Shown here: positions 52,513 to 64,000 of the stretch, in pieces
Layout: each line of letters starts with the position of its first letter
Position numbering within the stretch: the first letter of the stretch is position 1
Source of the DNA: Paenirhizobium naphthalenivorans
GTDB taxonomy: Bacteria; Pseudomonadota; Alphaproteobacteria; Rhizobiales; Rhizobiaceae
NCBI RefSeq assembly: GCF_007992095.1
Contig: NZ_BJZP01000001.1
Span: forward strand, 310,001 to 374,000
Direction of reading: 5' to 3'
Length of the DNA stretch: 64,000 nucleotides
The notes under the pieces: generated by a model
Told to the model about the DNA's origin: nothing
Database searches by the model: none
Seen by the model: the letters and a program-made list of their open reading frames with translations, nothing else
Translations under genes and position numbers: made by a program

Positions 52513-53532
52513 ATGAACAAGGCACCGGGCAGAAAACGCTCTCTGGTCTTCTTTCTCGTCCCCCATTTCACGCTCCTGCCCTTTGCAGGCGCGATCGAAA
52601 CGTTGCGGATCGCCAACCGCATGCTCGGCTATCAGGCCTATGAATGGCGGCTGTCATCGGTTGACGGCCAGAAGGTCTATTCGTCGAGCGGCATCGGCCT
52701 TGAGGTCAACTCCTCGCTCGCCGACGAGCGACGCCATCTCTCCGGCGAAAACCGGCCGAACATGGTGATCGTCTGTTCCGGCGTTTACGTTGAGGAATTC
52801 CACAACAAGTCGGTCAATGCCTGGCTGCGCGAAACCTATAACCGGGGCACTGCCGTCGGCAGTCTGTGTACCGGCGCCCATATTCTGGCCCAGGCCGGCC
52901 TGCTGAACGGCAAGCGTTGCGCTATCCACTGGGAGAACCTGCCGGGCTTTTCCGAATCCTTCCCCCAGGCCGAAGTCTATGCCGACCTCTACGAGGTCGA
53001 CGGCAATCTCTACACCTGCGCCGGCGGCACCGCCTCGCTCGACATGATGCTCAACCTGATCGGCCAGGATTTCGGCGAGGGACTGGTCAACCGCGTGTGC
53101 GAGCAACATCTGACCGACCGTGTACGTAGTCCGACCGATCGCCAGCGCCTGCCGCTCAGGGCCCGCCTCGGCGTGCAGAACTCCAAGGTTCTGTCGATCA
53201 TCGAACTGATGGAAAGCAATCTCGCCGAGCCGCTATCGCTGCTGGAGATCGCCGATGACGCGGACCTGTCGCGGCGCCAGATCGAGCGATTGTTCCGCCA
53301 GGAGATGGGGCGCTCGCCGGCCCGCTATTATCTGGAGATCCGTCTCGATCGGGCCCGCCATCTACTGGTCCAGTCATCCATGCCGGTGGTCGAGGTGGCG
53401 GTCGCCTGCGGTTTCGTCTCGGCCTCGCATTTCTCCAAGTGCTACCGGGAGATCTACAACCGTTCACCGCAGCAGGAGCGGGCCGAACGCAAGCTCACCC
53501 TGACAGCCGGTCGCAGCGGGATCGCCGCCTGA
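52513..53532 (+). CDS. GlxA-family AraC-type regulator (GbdR/CdhR-like)
   Basis: A 339-residue regulator. The first 190 residues form a DJ-1/PfpI-like amidotransferase domain (SLVFFLVPHFTLLPFAGAIETLRIANRM, NMVIVCSGVYVEE, and GSLCTGAHILAQAGLLNGKRCAIHW with the elbow Cys). The AraC HTH is in SLLEIADDADLSRRQIERLFRQEMGRSPARYYLEIRLDRARHLL and VAVACGFVSASHFSKCYRE. Pseudomonas GbdR, of this architecture, responds to glycine betaine. Its place near betaine uptake and demethylation genes makes it a candidate controller. It is preceded by the half-site cluster. Confidence 0.9.
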   Translation: MNKAPGRKRSLVFFLVPHFTLLPFAGAIETLRIANRMLGYQAYEWRLSSVDGQKVYSSSGIGLEVNSSLADERRHLSGENRPNMVIVCSGVYVEEFHNKSVNAWLRETYNRGTAVGSLCTGAHILAQAGLLNGKRCAIHWENLPGFSESFPQAEVYADLYEVDGNLYTCAGGTASLDMMLNLIGQDFGEGLVNRVCEQHLTDRVRSPTDRQRLPLRARLGVQNSKVLSIIELMESNLAEPLSLLEIADDADLSRRQIERLFRQEMGRSPARYYLEIRLDRARHLLVQSSMPVVEVAVACGFVSASHFSKCYREIYNRSPQQERAERKLTLTAGRSGIAA

Positions 53533-53555
53533 CCAGGCCTTGGCGCTGCTCGCAC

Positions 53556-54377
53556 TCAGCCGTAAAGGCTGTAGAAGAAGCGCCCAGATACGAAGATCAG
53601 GAACAGACCGAAGCCAATCTCCAGCTGTCGCTTGCTCATCGCATGCGCCAGCTTCGCCCCATAGGGCGCCACGATCAGGGTGATCGGAATGATCAGCGCC
53701 ACCGCGATCCAGTTGACGAAGCCGGTCGACAGCGGCGGCAAGCCCTTGTCGCCCCAGCCCGCCCACACATAGCCGAACAGGCCGGGCAGCGAGATCAGCA
53801 CGCCGACGCCGGCCGAGGTTGCCACCGCCTGGTGGATCGGCCGTCGGTAGAGCGACATGAAGGTATTGTTGAGCACGCCGCCGCCGATGCCCATCAGCCC
53901 AGACAAGAGGCCGATGCCGGTGCCGACGGCAAAGCGCGCCGGCTCGCCCGGCAGTTCGGATCCAAGGTGCCAGCGCGAGTTGAAGAACATCATGCGCAAC
54001 GCCAGCAACAGGGTGATCACCGCGAAGATCAGCCGCAACGCCTCGCTCGACGCCCCAGCGGCAATCACCGCGGCCAGGATCGCGCCGAGCGGCACGGCGA
54101 CGACCCAGCCCTTCAGCAGATCCATGTCGACGGCGCCGCGCTGACGGTGGGCGGCAAAGGACCGAAGCGAGGTCGGAACGATGATGGCGAGCGACGTGCC
54201 GACCGCCAGATGCATACGCACCGCATCATCGACCCCCGCCAGGCCGAAAACCTGATAGAAGACCGGCACCAGCACCGCGCCGCCGCCGATGCCGAAGACC
54301 CCGGCCAAAAGCCCCGCCACACCGCCGGCCACGACCAGCAGACCGGCAAACATCATCAGTTCTGAAACGGGTGGCAT
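53556..54377 (-). CDS. TauE/SafE-family anion exporter
   Basis: A 273-residue membrane protein with about eight helices. The repeated motifs GVAGLLAGVFGIGGGAVLVPVFYQVFGL and GIGLLSGLMGIGGGVLNNTFMSL are the two TauE/SafE half signatures. It moves sulfite, sulfoacetate or similar organosulfonates. I chose ATG 54377, where the first helix begins. It converges with the GlxA-type regulator gene. No substrate clue is visible. Confidence 0.9.
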   Translation of the reverse strand: MPPVSELMMFAGLLVVAGGVAGLLAGVFGIGGGAVLVPVFYQVFGLAGVDDAVRMHLAVGTSLAIIVPTSLRSFAAHRQRGAVDMDLLKGWVVAVPLGAILAAVIAAGASSEALRLIFAVITLLLALRMMFFNSRWHLGSELPGEPARFAVGTGIGLLSGLMGIGGGVLNNTFMSLYRRPIHQAVATSAGVGVLISLPGLFGYVWAGWGDKGLPPLSTGFVNWIAVALIIPITLIVAPYGAKLAHAMSKRQLEIGFGLFLIFVSGRFFYSLYG

Positions 54378-54628
54378 CACGGTAAATCCTCCGGCGACGC
54401 GATCCGGCAGAATGCCCCCGCGCCTGTCATCATTGTGTGATCCTTCTAGCCTATCGTCCGACACTGGCAAGGACGGCCAGCCGTGAAGCGGTACGGCCCG
54501 CGTCTGGGGTTCTGACCCGTCGCAGGCTCGCCGGACTTGCCCGTTTCAGTCCGCTGATTTGAGGCAGTCCTTTTCGATAGATAACTTTGCGACCATCGGC
54601 GACGCCCCCGCCCCCTCGCCAAATGGTC

Positions 54629-54654
54629 AAAAGCCGGCCCTCGCGCCGGCTTTT
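54629..54654 (-). terminator. intrinsic terminator after the hypothetical lipoprotein gene
   Basis: AAAAGCCGGC and GCCGGCTTTT form a perfect 10-bp stem around a 6-base loop, so both strands end in a T-run. It lies 33 bases beyond the stop of the minus-strand lipoprotein gene and probably serves it. Confidence 0.85.
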
Positions 54655-54687
54655 CTTATGGCTTTTGCTCGGTCACTGCGGCGACGG

Positions 54688-55320
54688 CTAAAGCAGGGGA
54701 TCGGCTGACTGTCTCGGCGTGGTCACAAGCGGCGTCGGATTGTCGGTGCCAATGCCATCGACGACCGGTTGACTGGTCTGCCCCTCGGCGATCGCCATTG
54801 CCCCCTGCTCCACGATGATCTGTGGCGCGACGCCAGCGCCGGCGGGCGCAGCAACGCCGAGTTCGGCATCGATATTGATCCCTTCCGGCGGAATCACATA
54901 AGCGCTCTGTGGCGTGGCCGGCATCGGGTTTCGCGCCAGCTCCGGCGCTGTCGGAGGAGCCGGCTGACTGAGCGCCTCGGGGCCGGGCGCGGCGATAGCC
55001 ACCGCCTGCGGCGCGTCTGGCAAAACCGCGCCCGCGCCGGCTGTATTCACGCCCGCAAGGTTCGGCGTGTCGAGCCAGTCGATAGCCGCAGCACCACGAC
55101 TGGCCCGCGCCGGTTGCGGTGCATAGGCGACCGGCTCACCGACCCGGCCGAGCAACTGTCTGTCCGAAACCCGCCCCTCGATCCGGGCGCCGGGCTTTGC
55201 CACCGATGGGGACGCACCCACTCTGGCCCGCGGCGCCATGTCCTCGCCAATACAGGAAACCAGAAGAGCGGCCGGCAGCATGACCGACAGTGTCCGTCGA
55301 AAGAGGGTTGAATTCACCAT
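54688..55320 (-). CDS. hypothetical Pro/Ala-rich lipoprotein
   Basis: A 210-residue protein with a signal peptide and lipobox (LPAALLVSC). The mature part is low-complexity, rich in Ala, Pro, Gly and Gln (APQPARASRGAAAIDWLD, PAPPTAPELARNPMP, VAAPAGAGVAPQIIVEQG). No domain is recognised; it resembles envelope-linker lipoproteins. I chose ATG 55320 since the signal peptide begins there. A strong terminator follows. Confidence 0.65.
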   Translation of the reverse strand: MVNSTLFRRTLSVMLPAALLVSCIGEDMAPRARVGASPSVAKPGARIEGRVSDRQLLGRVGEPVAYAPQPARASRGAAAIDWLDTPNLAGVNTAGAGAVLPDAPQAVAIAAPGPEALSQPAPPTAPELARNPMPATPQSAYVIPPEGINIDAELGVAAPAGAGVAPQIIVEQGAMAIAEGQTSQPVVDGIGTDNPTPLVTTPRQSADPLL

Positions 55321-55606
55321 GCCGAAACCACTCCCCGCTGCCATGGTTGTGCAACAGTCCACAACATCAAGCGTAATGGCGAGCGGTTAAGGTCCAGTTT
55401 AGCGCCACCGGCCGCCGATCTACCGCCCGGCGCAGCACCATGGCCATCCGCCGCAGCTCCGCGCCTTCGGTGCCATATCCAAACCATGGCTGCGCCTCGG
55501 CAAAGCGAGAACGATGGTGACGACCCTGAATTCCACTTGTTTGCAACACTGCGGCGGACCTAGAATGCGGTCCGATCGAGCCGCTAGGCCAAACGGAGAC
55601 TTTGTG

Positions 55607-56107
55607 ATGTGCTGCCGCAGTTTCGCCATCGTCGGGGTCCTCGCTTTTCTGGCCCCAATGCCGGCATTTGCCTCGGACTGCCTCGGCTGGAAGGCCGAAG
55701 TCTGGGAGGTTGAGGGCGGACGTGCGCTAACCGCCCATATCTGCACGCCGGCCAGCGGCGCAGAGCGTCAGGCCATGCTTTACCTGCAATGTGGAGAGAA
55801 AGGTGCCTACGCCCTGCGCTTCGACGACGGCGGCGCTGGAGACCCGCCGAACGGCGATCCCGAATGGCACGGCCGCATTGTCTTCTCCGATGGACGGCAG
55901 CGCCTCGACGTCGCCATGACTTACGAGGCCATGGACGGCGTACTTTATGCGCCGGCCGCCTTTGCCGGACCGCTGGTCGACATGCTGAGCCACAGCGCCT
56001 CCATCACCCTCACACCGGACGAGAAGACCTTCAAGGCCCGCACCTTCACCCTCAAGGGCTCCGGCACGGCGCTGGCCAGGCTCGCCCGCGCCTGCTCCGG
56101 CCGCTGA
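55607..56107 (+). CDS. hypothetical exported protein
   Basis: A 166-residue protein with a signal peptide (CCRSFAIVGVLAFLAPMPAFASD) and three further Cys residues (DCLGW, HICTPAS, LQCGEKG) that could form disulfides. The fold is unknown; beta-rich sequence is suggested (MLYLQCGEKGAYALRFDDGG). No family recognised. It is divergent from the Pro/Ala-rich lipoprotein gene. Start could be GTG 55604 or ATG 55607. Confidence 0.7.
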   Translation: MCCRSFAIVGVLAFLAPMPAFASDCLGWKAEVWEVEGGRALTAHICTPASGAERQAMLYLQCGEKGAYALRFDDGGAGDPPNGDPEWHGRIVFSDGRQRLDVAMTYEAMDGVLYAPAAFAGPLVDMLSHSASITLTPDEKTFKARTFTLKGSGTALARLARACSGR

Positions 56108-56180
56108 CGACGTTCAATATACGCAAAGCGCCGGCGGATCTCTCCACCGGCGCCTTGGTCCTTTCAAGTCAACGTACGGC

Positions 56181-57998
56181 CTATGCCGCGTGACGGTGAC
56201 TGGCCGCTTCGATCGCGCGTGCATCGATCTTCAGGCGCGACAGCAGTTCACGCAGCTGGCGGCTTTCCTCGGCCAGGGTCTGGCCCGCAGCGGAGGTTTC
56301 CTCGACCATGGCGGCGTTCTGCTGGGTCATCTGATCCATATGGTTGACCGAAGTGTTGATCTCCTGAAGGCCGGTCGCCTGTTCGCGCGAGGCCGTGGCG
56401 ATACCGTTGACGTGATCGTTGACCTGGTTCACCAGTTTTTCGATCTCGATCAGGGCTTCACCGGTCGAGCGCACCAGCGAAACGCCGTTGCCGACTTCGG
56501 TGGCGGAGTCGCTGATCAGTGTCTTGATCTCCTTGGCCGCATTGGCGGACCGCTGGGCAAGCTCGCGGACCTCCTGGGCGACGACAGCGAAGCCTCGACC
56601 CGCCTCGCCGGCCCGTGCCGCCTCGACCCCGGCGTTCAGCGCGAGCAAGTTGGTCTGGAAGGCAATCTCGTCGATTACACCGATGATCTGGCTGATCCGG
56701 TTCGACGAATTTTCGATCCGGCCCATGGCGTCGACGGCGGTGCGGACGATCTCACCCGAACGGTTGGCGCTGCGCTTGGTCTCGGACACCATGTCGCGAG
56801 CCTCGTCGGCGCGTTCCGAGGCGGTACGGACGGCAACCGTAATCTCGTCGAGTGCCGCTGCGGTTTCCTCAAGAGCAGCCGCCTGCTGCTCGGTGCGCTT
56901 CGACAGGTTGTTGGTCGCCTCGCTGATATCGCTGGCGCTATCGCTGACCACGTTGCTGGTCTGGCTGATGGAAGCGACAACGCCGCTCAGTGCGGCGACC
57001 GCCGCATTGAAGTCCTGGCGCAGCTTGTCATACTCGGCGCCGAGATCGCCGACGTTGACCGTCAGGTCGCCCTGGGCGAGCCCCTCAAGGGCGTTGCCGA
57101 TTTCGTGGATGGCATAATTCTGACGCTCGGAGGCCGTGCGCAGCACCGTTTCGTTGCTCTGCCGCTCGGCATCGAGGCGAAGCTGCTGCTCGGTTTCCCG
57201 GCCACGCATCTGGATGCGTTCACGCACCGAATCGCGCAGCACCAGCAGAGCGTCGGCCATGCCGCCGATCTCATCCTTGCGGCCGGCATCGATAATATCG
57301 GTCTCGACCCGTTCCTCGGCAATCTGGCCCATGGCGGTTCTCAAACGGCCGATCGGCCTGACGACGCTGCGTACCACGGCGTAGGCGCAAGCGAGGATCA
57401 CGAATACACTCGCGACGATGATCGCGCCAAACCACAGGGCGTTGCTGTAGAACATGGCGGCGAGGTCGTCTGCGTAGACGCCGGTGCCGACAATCCAGCC
57501 CCAAGGCTCGAAACCGACGACGTGGGAAAACTTCAAAACCGGCGCATCGAAGCCAGGCTTCGGCCAATAGTAGTCGACGAAGCCCTCCTTGCTCTCCTTC
57601 ACCGTCTTTACAAATTCCATGAAGATGTGCTTGCCATTCGGGTCCTTGTTGCCGCTCAGGTCCTTGCCGACCAGCTCCGGCTTGATCGGATGCATGACCA
57701 TGACGGGCTGCATATCATTGACCCAGAGATAGCCATCCTTGCCGTAGCGCATGGCACCGACCACTTCGAGCGCCTTGGCCTGTGCCTCCTCGCGGGTCAG
57801 CGCGCCGTCCTGTTCCATCTTGTGGTACTTGGCGAAGACAGCCAATGCGGTCTGGTCGATCGCGGCCAGTCCGGCACGCCGCTCGCCCGCGAGGGCGTAA
57901 TACGAATGGAAAAGACTGAACGTCAGCGTCGCGACAAGGATGCTGAGCGCCAGAGCGACAAGCAGGTACAATCGTATTGAGATGCTGAGATTTTTCAC
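56181..57998 (-). CDS. methyl-accepting chemotaxis protein with single CACHE domain
   Basis: About 605 residues. The first helix (IRLYLLVALALSILVATLTFSLFHSYY) is followed by an sCACHE_2 periplasmic domain (MRYGKDGYLWVNDMQPVMVMHPIKPELVGKDLSG, PKPGFDAPVLKFSHVVGFEPWGWIVGTGVY). The second helix is FGAIIVASVFVILACAYAVV, then HAMP, then a signalling domain with the hairpin tip EIAFQTNLLALNAGVEAARAGEAGRGFAVVAQEVRELAQRSA. The sCACHE type often binds carboxylates. I chose GTG 57998 by the GGGGAG upstream; ATG 58028 adds a short leader. No che genes are nearby. Confidence 0.9.
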   Translation of the reverse strand: MKNLSISIRLYLLVALALSILVATLTFSLFHSYYALAGERRAGLAAIDQTALAVFAKYHKMEQDGALTREEAQAKALEVVGAMRYGKDGYLWVNDMQPVMVMHPIKPELVGKDLSGNKDPNGKHIFMEFVKTVKESKEGFVDYYWPKPGFDAPVLKFSHVVGFEPWGWIVGTGVYADDLAAMFYSNALWFGAIIVASVFVILACAYAVVRSVVRPIGRLRTAMGQIAEERVETDIIDAGRKDEIGGMADALLVLRDSVRERIQMRGRETEQQLRLDAERQSNETVLRTASERQNYAIHEIGNALEGLAQGDLTVNVGDLGAEYDKLRQDFNAAVAALSGVVASISQTSNVVSDSASDISEATNNLSKRTEQQAAALEETAAALDEITVAVRTASERADEARDMVSETKRSANRSGEIVRTAVDAMGRIENSSNRISQIIGVIDEIAFQTNLLALNAGVEAARAGEAGRGFAVVAQEVRELAQRSANAAKEIKTLISDSATEVGNGVSLVRSTGEALIEIEKLVNQVNDHVNGIATASREQATGLQEINTSVNHMDQMTQQNAAMVEETSAAGQTLAEESRQLRELLSRLKIDARAIEAASHRHAA

Positions 57999-58226
57999 GG
58001 AAGTGCACTCCCCCCTTATTGTGATCATCAGTCCTGCCCGCAAAAAATTACGAAATCGATAAAATTCGATACCCTATTTTAGGTCACCTTAATTCTCGTA
58101 TGGGCGCGCTGCGATCCGGCGCCATTGTCAGCGGGCAGCGAGTCTTCTAGCCTTACGCCACCCCCTTGTTCCGCCTGCGGTCGACCTCTCGTTGTCGACC
58201 GCCATAGCCAAACAGCGAGATACGAC

Positions 58227-58613
58227 ATGAACGACAAGCCGACACCGACCGGCGAACTGACCCTCAGAACGCTCGCCATGCCGGGCGACGCCAATGCTGC
58301 CGGCGACATTTTTGGCGGCTGGGTCATGGCGCAAATGGACCTTGCTTGCGGCATTCGCGCCGCCGAGCGGGCTCGTGGCCGCGTGGTCACCGCTGCCGTC
58401 CAGGAGATGGCCTTCGCCATGCCGGTCAAGATCGGTGACACGCTCTGCGTCTATACCGACATAGCCAAGGTCGGACGCACTTCGATGACGTTGGCGGTCG
58501 AGGTCTGGGCGCAACGTTATCTGACCCATACGATGGAGAAGGTCACCGAAGCCCGCTTCGTCATGGTCGCCCTTGACCGGGACGGCAAGCCGACCCCGGT
58601 CCCCGCTGCCTGA
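58227..58613 (+). CDS. YciA-type acyl-CoA thioesterase
   Basis: A 128-residue single-hotdog protein: LTLRTLAMPGDANAAGDIFGGWVMAQMDLA carries the catalytic Asp of the family (GDANAAGDIFGGW). VVTAAVQEMAFAMPVKIGDTLCVYTDIAKVGRTSM follows. It hydrolyses medium- or short-chain acyl-CoA. I chose ATG 58227; the upstream open frame is not conserved sequence. It converges with the DUF486 gene. Confidence 0.9.
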   Translation: MNDKPTPTGELTLRTLAMPGDANAAGDIFGGWVMAQMDLACGIRAAERARGRVVTAAVQEMAFAMPVKIGDTLCVYTDIAKVGRTSMTLAVEVWAQRYLTHTMEKVTEARFVMVALDRDGKPTPVPAA

Positions 58614-58648
58614 GGCTGGCAGCAGGACCTATCGCGCCGCGCCCGCTT

Positions 58649-58999
58649 TCAAGCCCGGAAGATAAGCGCGGCGCCAGCGGCAATCAGCGCAAAGCCAAGG
58701 ACGTGATTGATCGTCAGCGTCTCCTTGAGCCAGAAGACCGAAAACCCGGAGAAGACCAGCAGCGTGATGACCTCCTGGATCGTCTTGAGCTGCGCCGCCG
58801 AGTAAACCTGGGCGCCGATGCGGTTGGCCGGCACGGCCAGGCAATATTCGAAGAATGCGATCCCCCAACTGACCAGCACGGCTACCCAGATGGCCGCACC
58901 TTTGAATTTCAGGTGACCGTACCAGGCGAAGGTCATGAAGACGTTGGACATAGACAGCAGAATGATCGGCCAGACGGCCGCGGGGCTGAAAGTGGGCAT
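58649..58999 (-). CDS. DMT-type small membrane protein (DUF486)
   Basis: A 116-residue protein with four helices (PAAVWPIILLSMSNVFMTFAWYGHLKF, IWVAVLVSWGIAFFEYCLAVPANRIG, LKTIQEVITLLVFSGFSVFWLKETL, HVLGFALIAAGAALIFRA). It matches DUF486, related to small multidrug-resistance exporters. Function unknown. ATG 58999 follows a GGAAC-type site and matches the usual start. Confidence 0.87.
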   Translation of the reverse strand: MPTFSPAAVWPIILLSMSNVFMTFAWYGHLKFKGAAIWVAVLVSWGIAFFEYCLAVPANRIGAQVYSAAQLKTIQEVITLLVFSGFSVFWLKETLTINHVLGFALIAAGAALIFRA

Positions 59000-59296
59000 G
59001 GAGGTTCCTTGAAATGACAGCAAGGCTTGGATGACATGTTGGCACCGGCAGTCGAGCCGGCCCGATCACGAATCTGCGGCCGAGCATAGACATTGCCGAA
59101 ATCGCCTCGCCACGTCCAATCCCTTGCTGCGCCCCGGCCGCCTGCCCACCTTGCAACCGAAAGTACGCTTCGGGCACGCGGCTTTGCCAAGAGCCTATCT
59201 CACATTCGCCGCGTTAAACGAATTTTATCAAAGTGCTGCAAGGCTGAAGGCTAGGGATCACATTCGTTTCCCAGTAAAGCTATTTTCAATCGGATA

Positions 59297-61297
59297 TTGC
59301 ATTTGAGCCAGCAATCAGTCGCCCCCAACGCAAAGTTCCTGTCGGCGACGAAGCGTGCGCAGGCCGCCAATATCGTCGGTGGGCTGCGCTCCACTCTGCT
59401 CTTCAATGTCGTGATCGCCATCTCCGCTGCTCTCGTCGTGATGGCAAGCGAAGGTTTCTCTGAGGCCATGGTTGGATGGCTACTCGCGACCTTCTGCGCA
59501 ACAGCATATCGGGCGACTTCGGTCTACCGCCTGCAACGATACCACTATGTCGAAACCCGGCCCGACTATTCGCTTCGCCTCATGGCCTTCGGCGCCTTTC
59601 TGTCTGGCATCGTCTGGGCGTCTTTGCCGTTGTGGCTCTCCGACTTCGGCATTGTTGGCAAGGACGCGGCGGTTGTTTTGATCATGATCGGAATCTCCGC
59701 TGGCTCGATGATTCGAGGCATGGGTTTTGCGCCTCTGTCGATGGCTTTCGCCGTGCCGATCCTGCTGTCGATCATCGCATGGCTGTCTTTCGTCGGCGGC
59801 TCGTCCGCGACGATCATGGCGATCGATGTTCTCGGCCTGCTGGCTGTCATGGTCCATAGCAACCTTAAGGCCGAACGGGTCTTCGTCAGCAATGAAATGG
59901 CCAAGCTTGAGGCGACTGGCCTCGCCCAGTCGCTCGAAATCGCCAACGAAGAAATCCAGCAGAAGAACGCCCGGCTCGAAATCCTCGCCAATCGCGATGC
60001 GATCACGGGCCTCACCAACCGTATGCACTTCAACGGCCGCCTGCTCGGCGACATCGCGCTCGCCAAGACAACCGGCGGCGAGGTGGCGCTGCTGCTGATT
60101 GACCTCGACCGTTTCAAGCAGATCAACGACACGCTCGGCCACAGTGCCGGCGACGCCTTGCTGCGCGCGGTCGGCGAGCGTCTTAAAGCCACCGTGCGGG
60201 ATGATGGTCTGATCGCGCGTCTCGGCGGAGATGAGTTTGCCGTCATTGTCTCCGGCCCCAGCGCCCGCTGGCGCTGCCGCGACCACGCGGAGTCCCTGCT
60301 GCAGGAAAGCCTTACCCCCATTGCCTTCGGCGGCAGCCAATCGGTGATCGCGCTCAGCATGGGACTGGCCACCTTCCCTGACCACGCCACGAGCGCCGAA
60401 GAACTGCTCGCCTCGGCCGATATGGCGCTCTACGACGCCAAGGGCAAAGGTCGCCGGCAGATGCGCGAGTTCAACCCAGGCCTCAAGGCCCTGGCCGACC
60501 GTCAACGTCTGATCGAACAGGATCTCGCGGCAGCGATCCGGAGCAACGGCATCGAGACCTGGTTCCAGCCGCAGATCGACCTTGCGACCGGTGCGATCGC
60601 CGGCTTCGAAGCCCTGGTGAGATGGTATCATCCAAAGCTCGGCTTTATTTCGCCGCCGGAGATCGTCGCCGCGGCCCAGTCACTCCATCTCGCAGAGGCT
60701 TTGACCGCCCACATCGCCAGCGCCGTCTGCAAGCTGCTGATCAAACTTCCGGCGCTCGGCCTTGAGGAGGTAACCGTGGCGCTCAACGTGTCGCCGCGCG
60801 AATTCGCGCTCTATTCCGTCGCCGACATGCTTGAGGAGGTCAGTTCGGAATACGGCATCAATCCCGCCCGCCTCGAGATCGAGATCACCGAGGAGGCGAT
60901 CCTCGACACCGAAGGGGCCGGCGAACAGCTGAAGCTGCTGGAGACCGCCGGCTACAAGCTGGCCGTCGACGACTTCGGCATGGGGCACTCCTCTCTCGCC
61001 TACTTGATCAGCCTGAAGATCGACCGGCTGAAGATCGATCGCAGCTTCGCCATCGGCGTGGCCGATTCGCGCGCCAACCAGGACCTGATCGCCGCCCTCG
61101 TCGGCCTCGGTTCCGCCCTCAGCCTGGACATCGTCGTCGAGGGCGTGGAGACCGAAAAGGATGCCGCCGTGCTCGAGGCGCTCGGCTGCCGCGTCGCCCA
61201 GGGCTATCACTTCGCCCGCCCCATGCCGGTCGAAGCGCTCACCGCCTGGATCACCCGGCGCAGCGAAACCAGCAGCGAACGCAAGGCGGTGGCCTAA
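59297..61297 (+). CDS. diguanylate cyclase/phosphodiesterase (GGDEF-EAL) membrane protein
   Basis: About 666 residues. An N-terminal membrane sensor with five to six helices (LLFNVVIAISAALVVMA through FAVPILLSIIAWLSF) and a coiled linker come first. The GGDEF domain has DLDRFKQINDTLGHSAGDALL and LGGDEFAVIV (intact site). The EAL domain has AGFEALVRWYHPKLG and the DDFGMGHSSLAYLISLKIDRLKIDRSF loop (intact). Both activities are therefore plausible. The start is TTG 59297 or the next TTG; no ATG fits. It controls the second messenger c-di-GMP. Confidence 0.92.
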   Translation: MHLSQQSVAPNAKFLSATKRAQAANIVGGLRSTLLFNVVIAISAALVVMASEGFSEAMVGWLLATFCATAYRATSVYRLQRYHYVETRPDYSLRLMAFGAFLSGIVWASLPLWLSDFGIVGKDAAVVLIMIGISAGSMIRGMGFAPLSMAFAVPILLSIIAWLSFVGGSSATIMAIDVLGLLAVMVHSNLKAERVFVSNEMAKLEATGLAQSLEIANEEIQQKNARLEILANRDAITGLTNRMHFNGRLLGDIALAKTTGGEVALLLIDLDRFKQINDTLGHSAGDALLRAVGERLKATVRDDGLIARLGGDEFAVIVSGPSARWRCRDHAESLLQESLTPIAFGGSQSVIALSMGLATFPDHATSAEELLASADMALYDAKGKGRRQMREFNPGLKALADRQRLIEQDLAAAIRSNGIETWFQPQIDLATGAIAGFEALVRWYHPKLGFISPPEIVAAAQSLHLAEALTAHIASAVCKLLIKLPALGLEEVTVALNVSPREFALYSVADMLEEVSSEYGINPARLEIEITEEAILDTEGAGEQLKLLETAGYKLAVDDFGMGHSSLAYLISLKIDRLKIDRSFAIGVADSRANQDLIAALVGLGSALSLDIVVEGVETEKDAAVLEALGCRVAQGYHFARPMPVEALTAWITRRSETSSERKAVA

Positions 61298-61426
61298 CTC
61301 ACCGCAGCCTGCGGTCACCGCCGGCATAATCGGCCACCGCACATCATCCCCGCACGTTGCGTTTTTGTTCTCTGTTTCTTGTCGCGCCCCCTTCCCTTTG
61401 CCGGGGGGATTCTCCATATTCGCGCC

Positions 61427-64000
<2,574 letters not shown>

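Overview
The window is about 64 kb of high-GC DNA with gene content typical of an alphaproteobacterium of the Hyphomicrobiales (rhizobia-like). Indicators are the entericidin-like and RlpA-type lipoproteins, an LsrB/VtlR-type LysR regulator beside DUF1127 genes, cobalamin riboswitches of the rhizobial type, a betaine-homocysteine methyltransferase, and UvrB with a long N-terminal extension. The species cannot be named from sequence reading alone. A tRNA-Ser(UGA) is the only complete stable RNA gene seen. No CRISPR array or complete insertion sequence was seen.

Region 1 (1-18.4 kb). After a truncated rlpA-like gene and tRNA-Ser comes an RND efflux pump with its membrane-fusion protein, divergent from a two-component system. 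Next are a GNAT-like protein and the broken C-terminus of a tyrosine integrase. Then follow two minus-strand units, each headed by a cobalamin riboswitch: nrdHIEF (B12-independent class Ib ribonucleotide reductase) and metE (B12-independent methionine synthase), the latter translationally coupled to a tandem-hotdog thioesterase. Two unusual genes (one DUF2806-like) and a 17-bp copy of the tRNA-Ser 3' end close the region, which may be an old integrated segment.

Region 2 (18.4-25 kb) holds small regulator/target pairs: LysR with a monooxygenase and a frameshifted MFS exporter, and MerR with an alpha/beta hydrolase across a perfect operator dyad. cobQ (corrinoid synthesis) follows.

Region 3 (25-47 kb) is the centre of interest. 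It holds a quaternary-amine ABC importer, betaine-homocysteine methyltransferase, a non-pyrrolysine MttB-superfamily methyltransferase, a corrinoid protein, a 4Fe-4S protein, and DUF1638. An operon then encodes a virulence-factor-domain protein, a MetV-like zinc/cysteine protein, MetF, a pterin:corrinoid methyltransferase, a small membrane protein and a RamA-like ATP-dependent corrinoid reactivase. Together these look like a full corrinoid/folate route that strips methyl groups from a betaine-like substrate and oxidises them through methyl-THF. Four of the enzymes carry similar Arg/Gly-rich basic tails, which is unexpected. Glycosyltransferases, a ParA-like ATPase, a phosphodiester glycosidase and a beta-helix protein are interspersed.

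Region 4 (47-64 kb) contains a small BRCT-gene module, a MocR regulator with a pyridoxamine-oxidase-like target, DsrE, the LsrB/VtlR-like regulator with two DUF1127 genes, a GlxA/GbdR-type AraC regulator, a TauE/SafE exporter, a chemotaxis receptor, a thioesterase, a DUF486 protein, a GGDEF-EAL protein and uvrB (cut by the window end). The GlxA/GbdR-type gene is preceded by six GTCGCA half-sites. Related sites lie upstream of bmt and of the MetV-MetF operon, suggesting this regulator controls the demethylation system.
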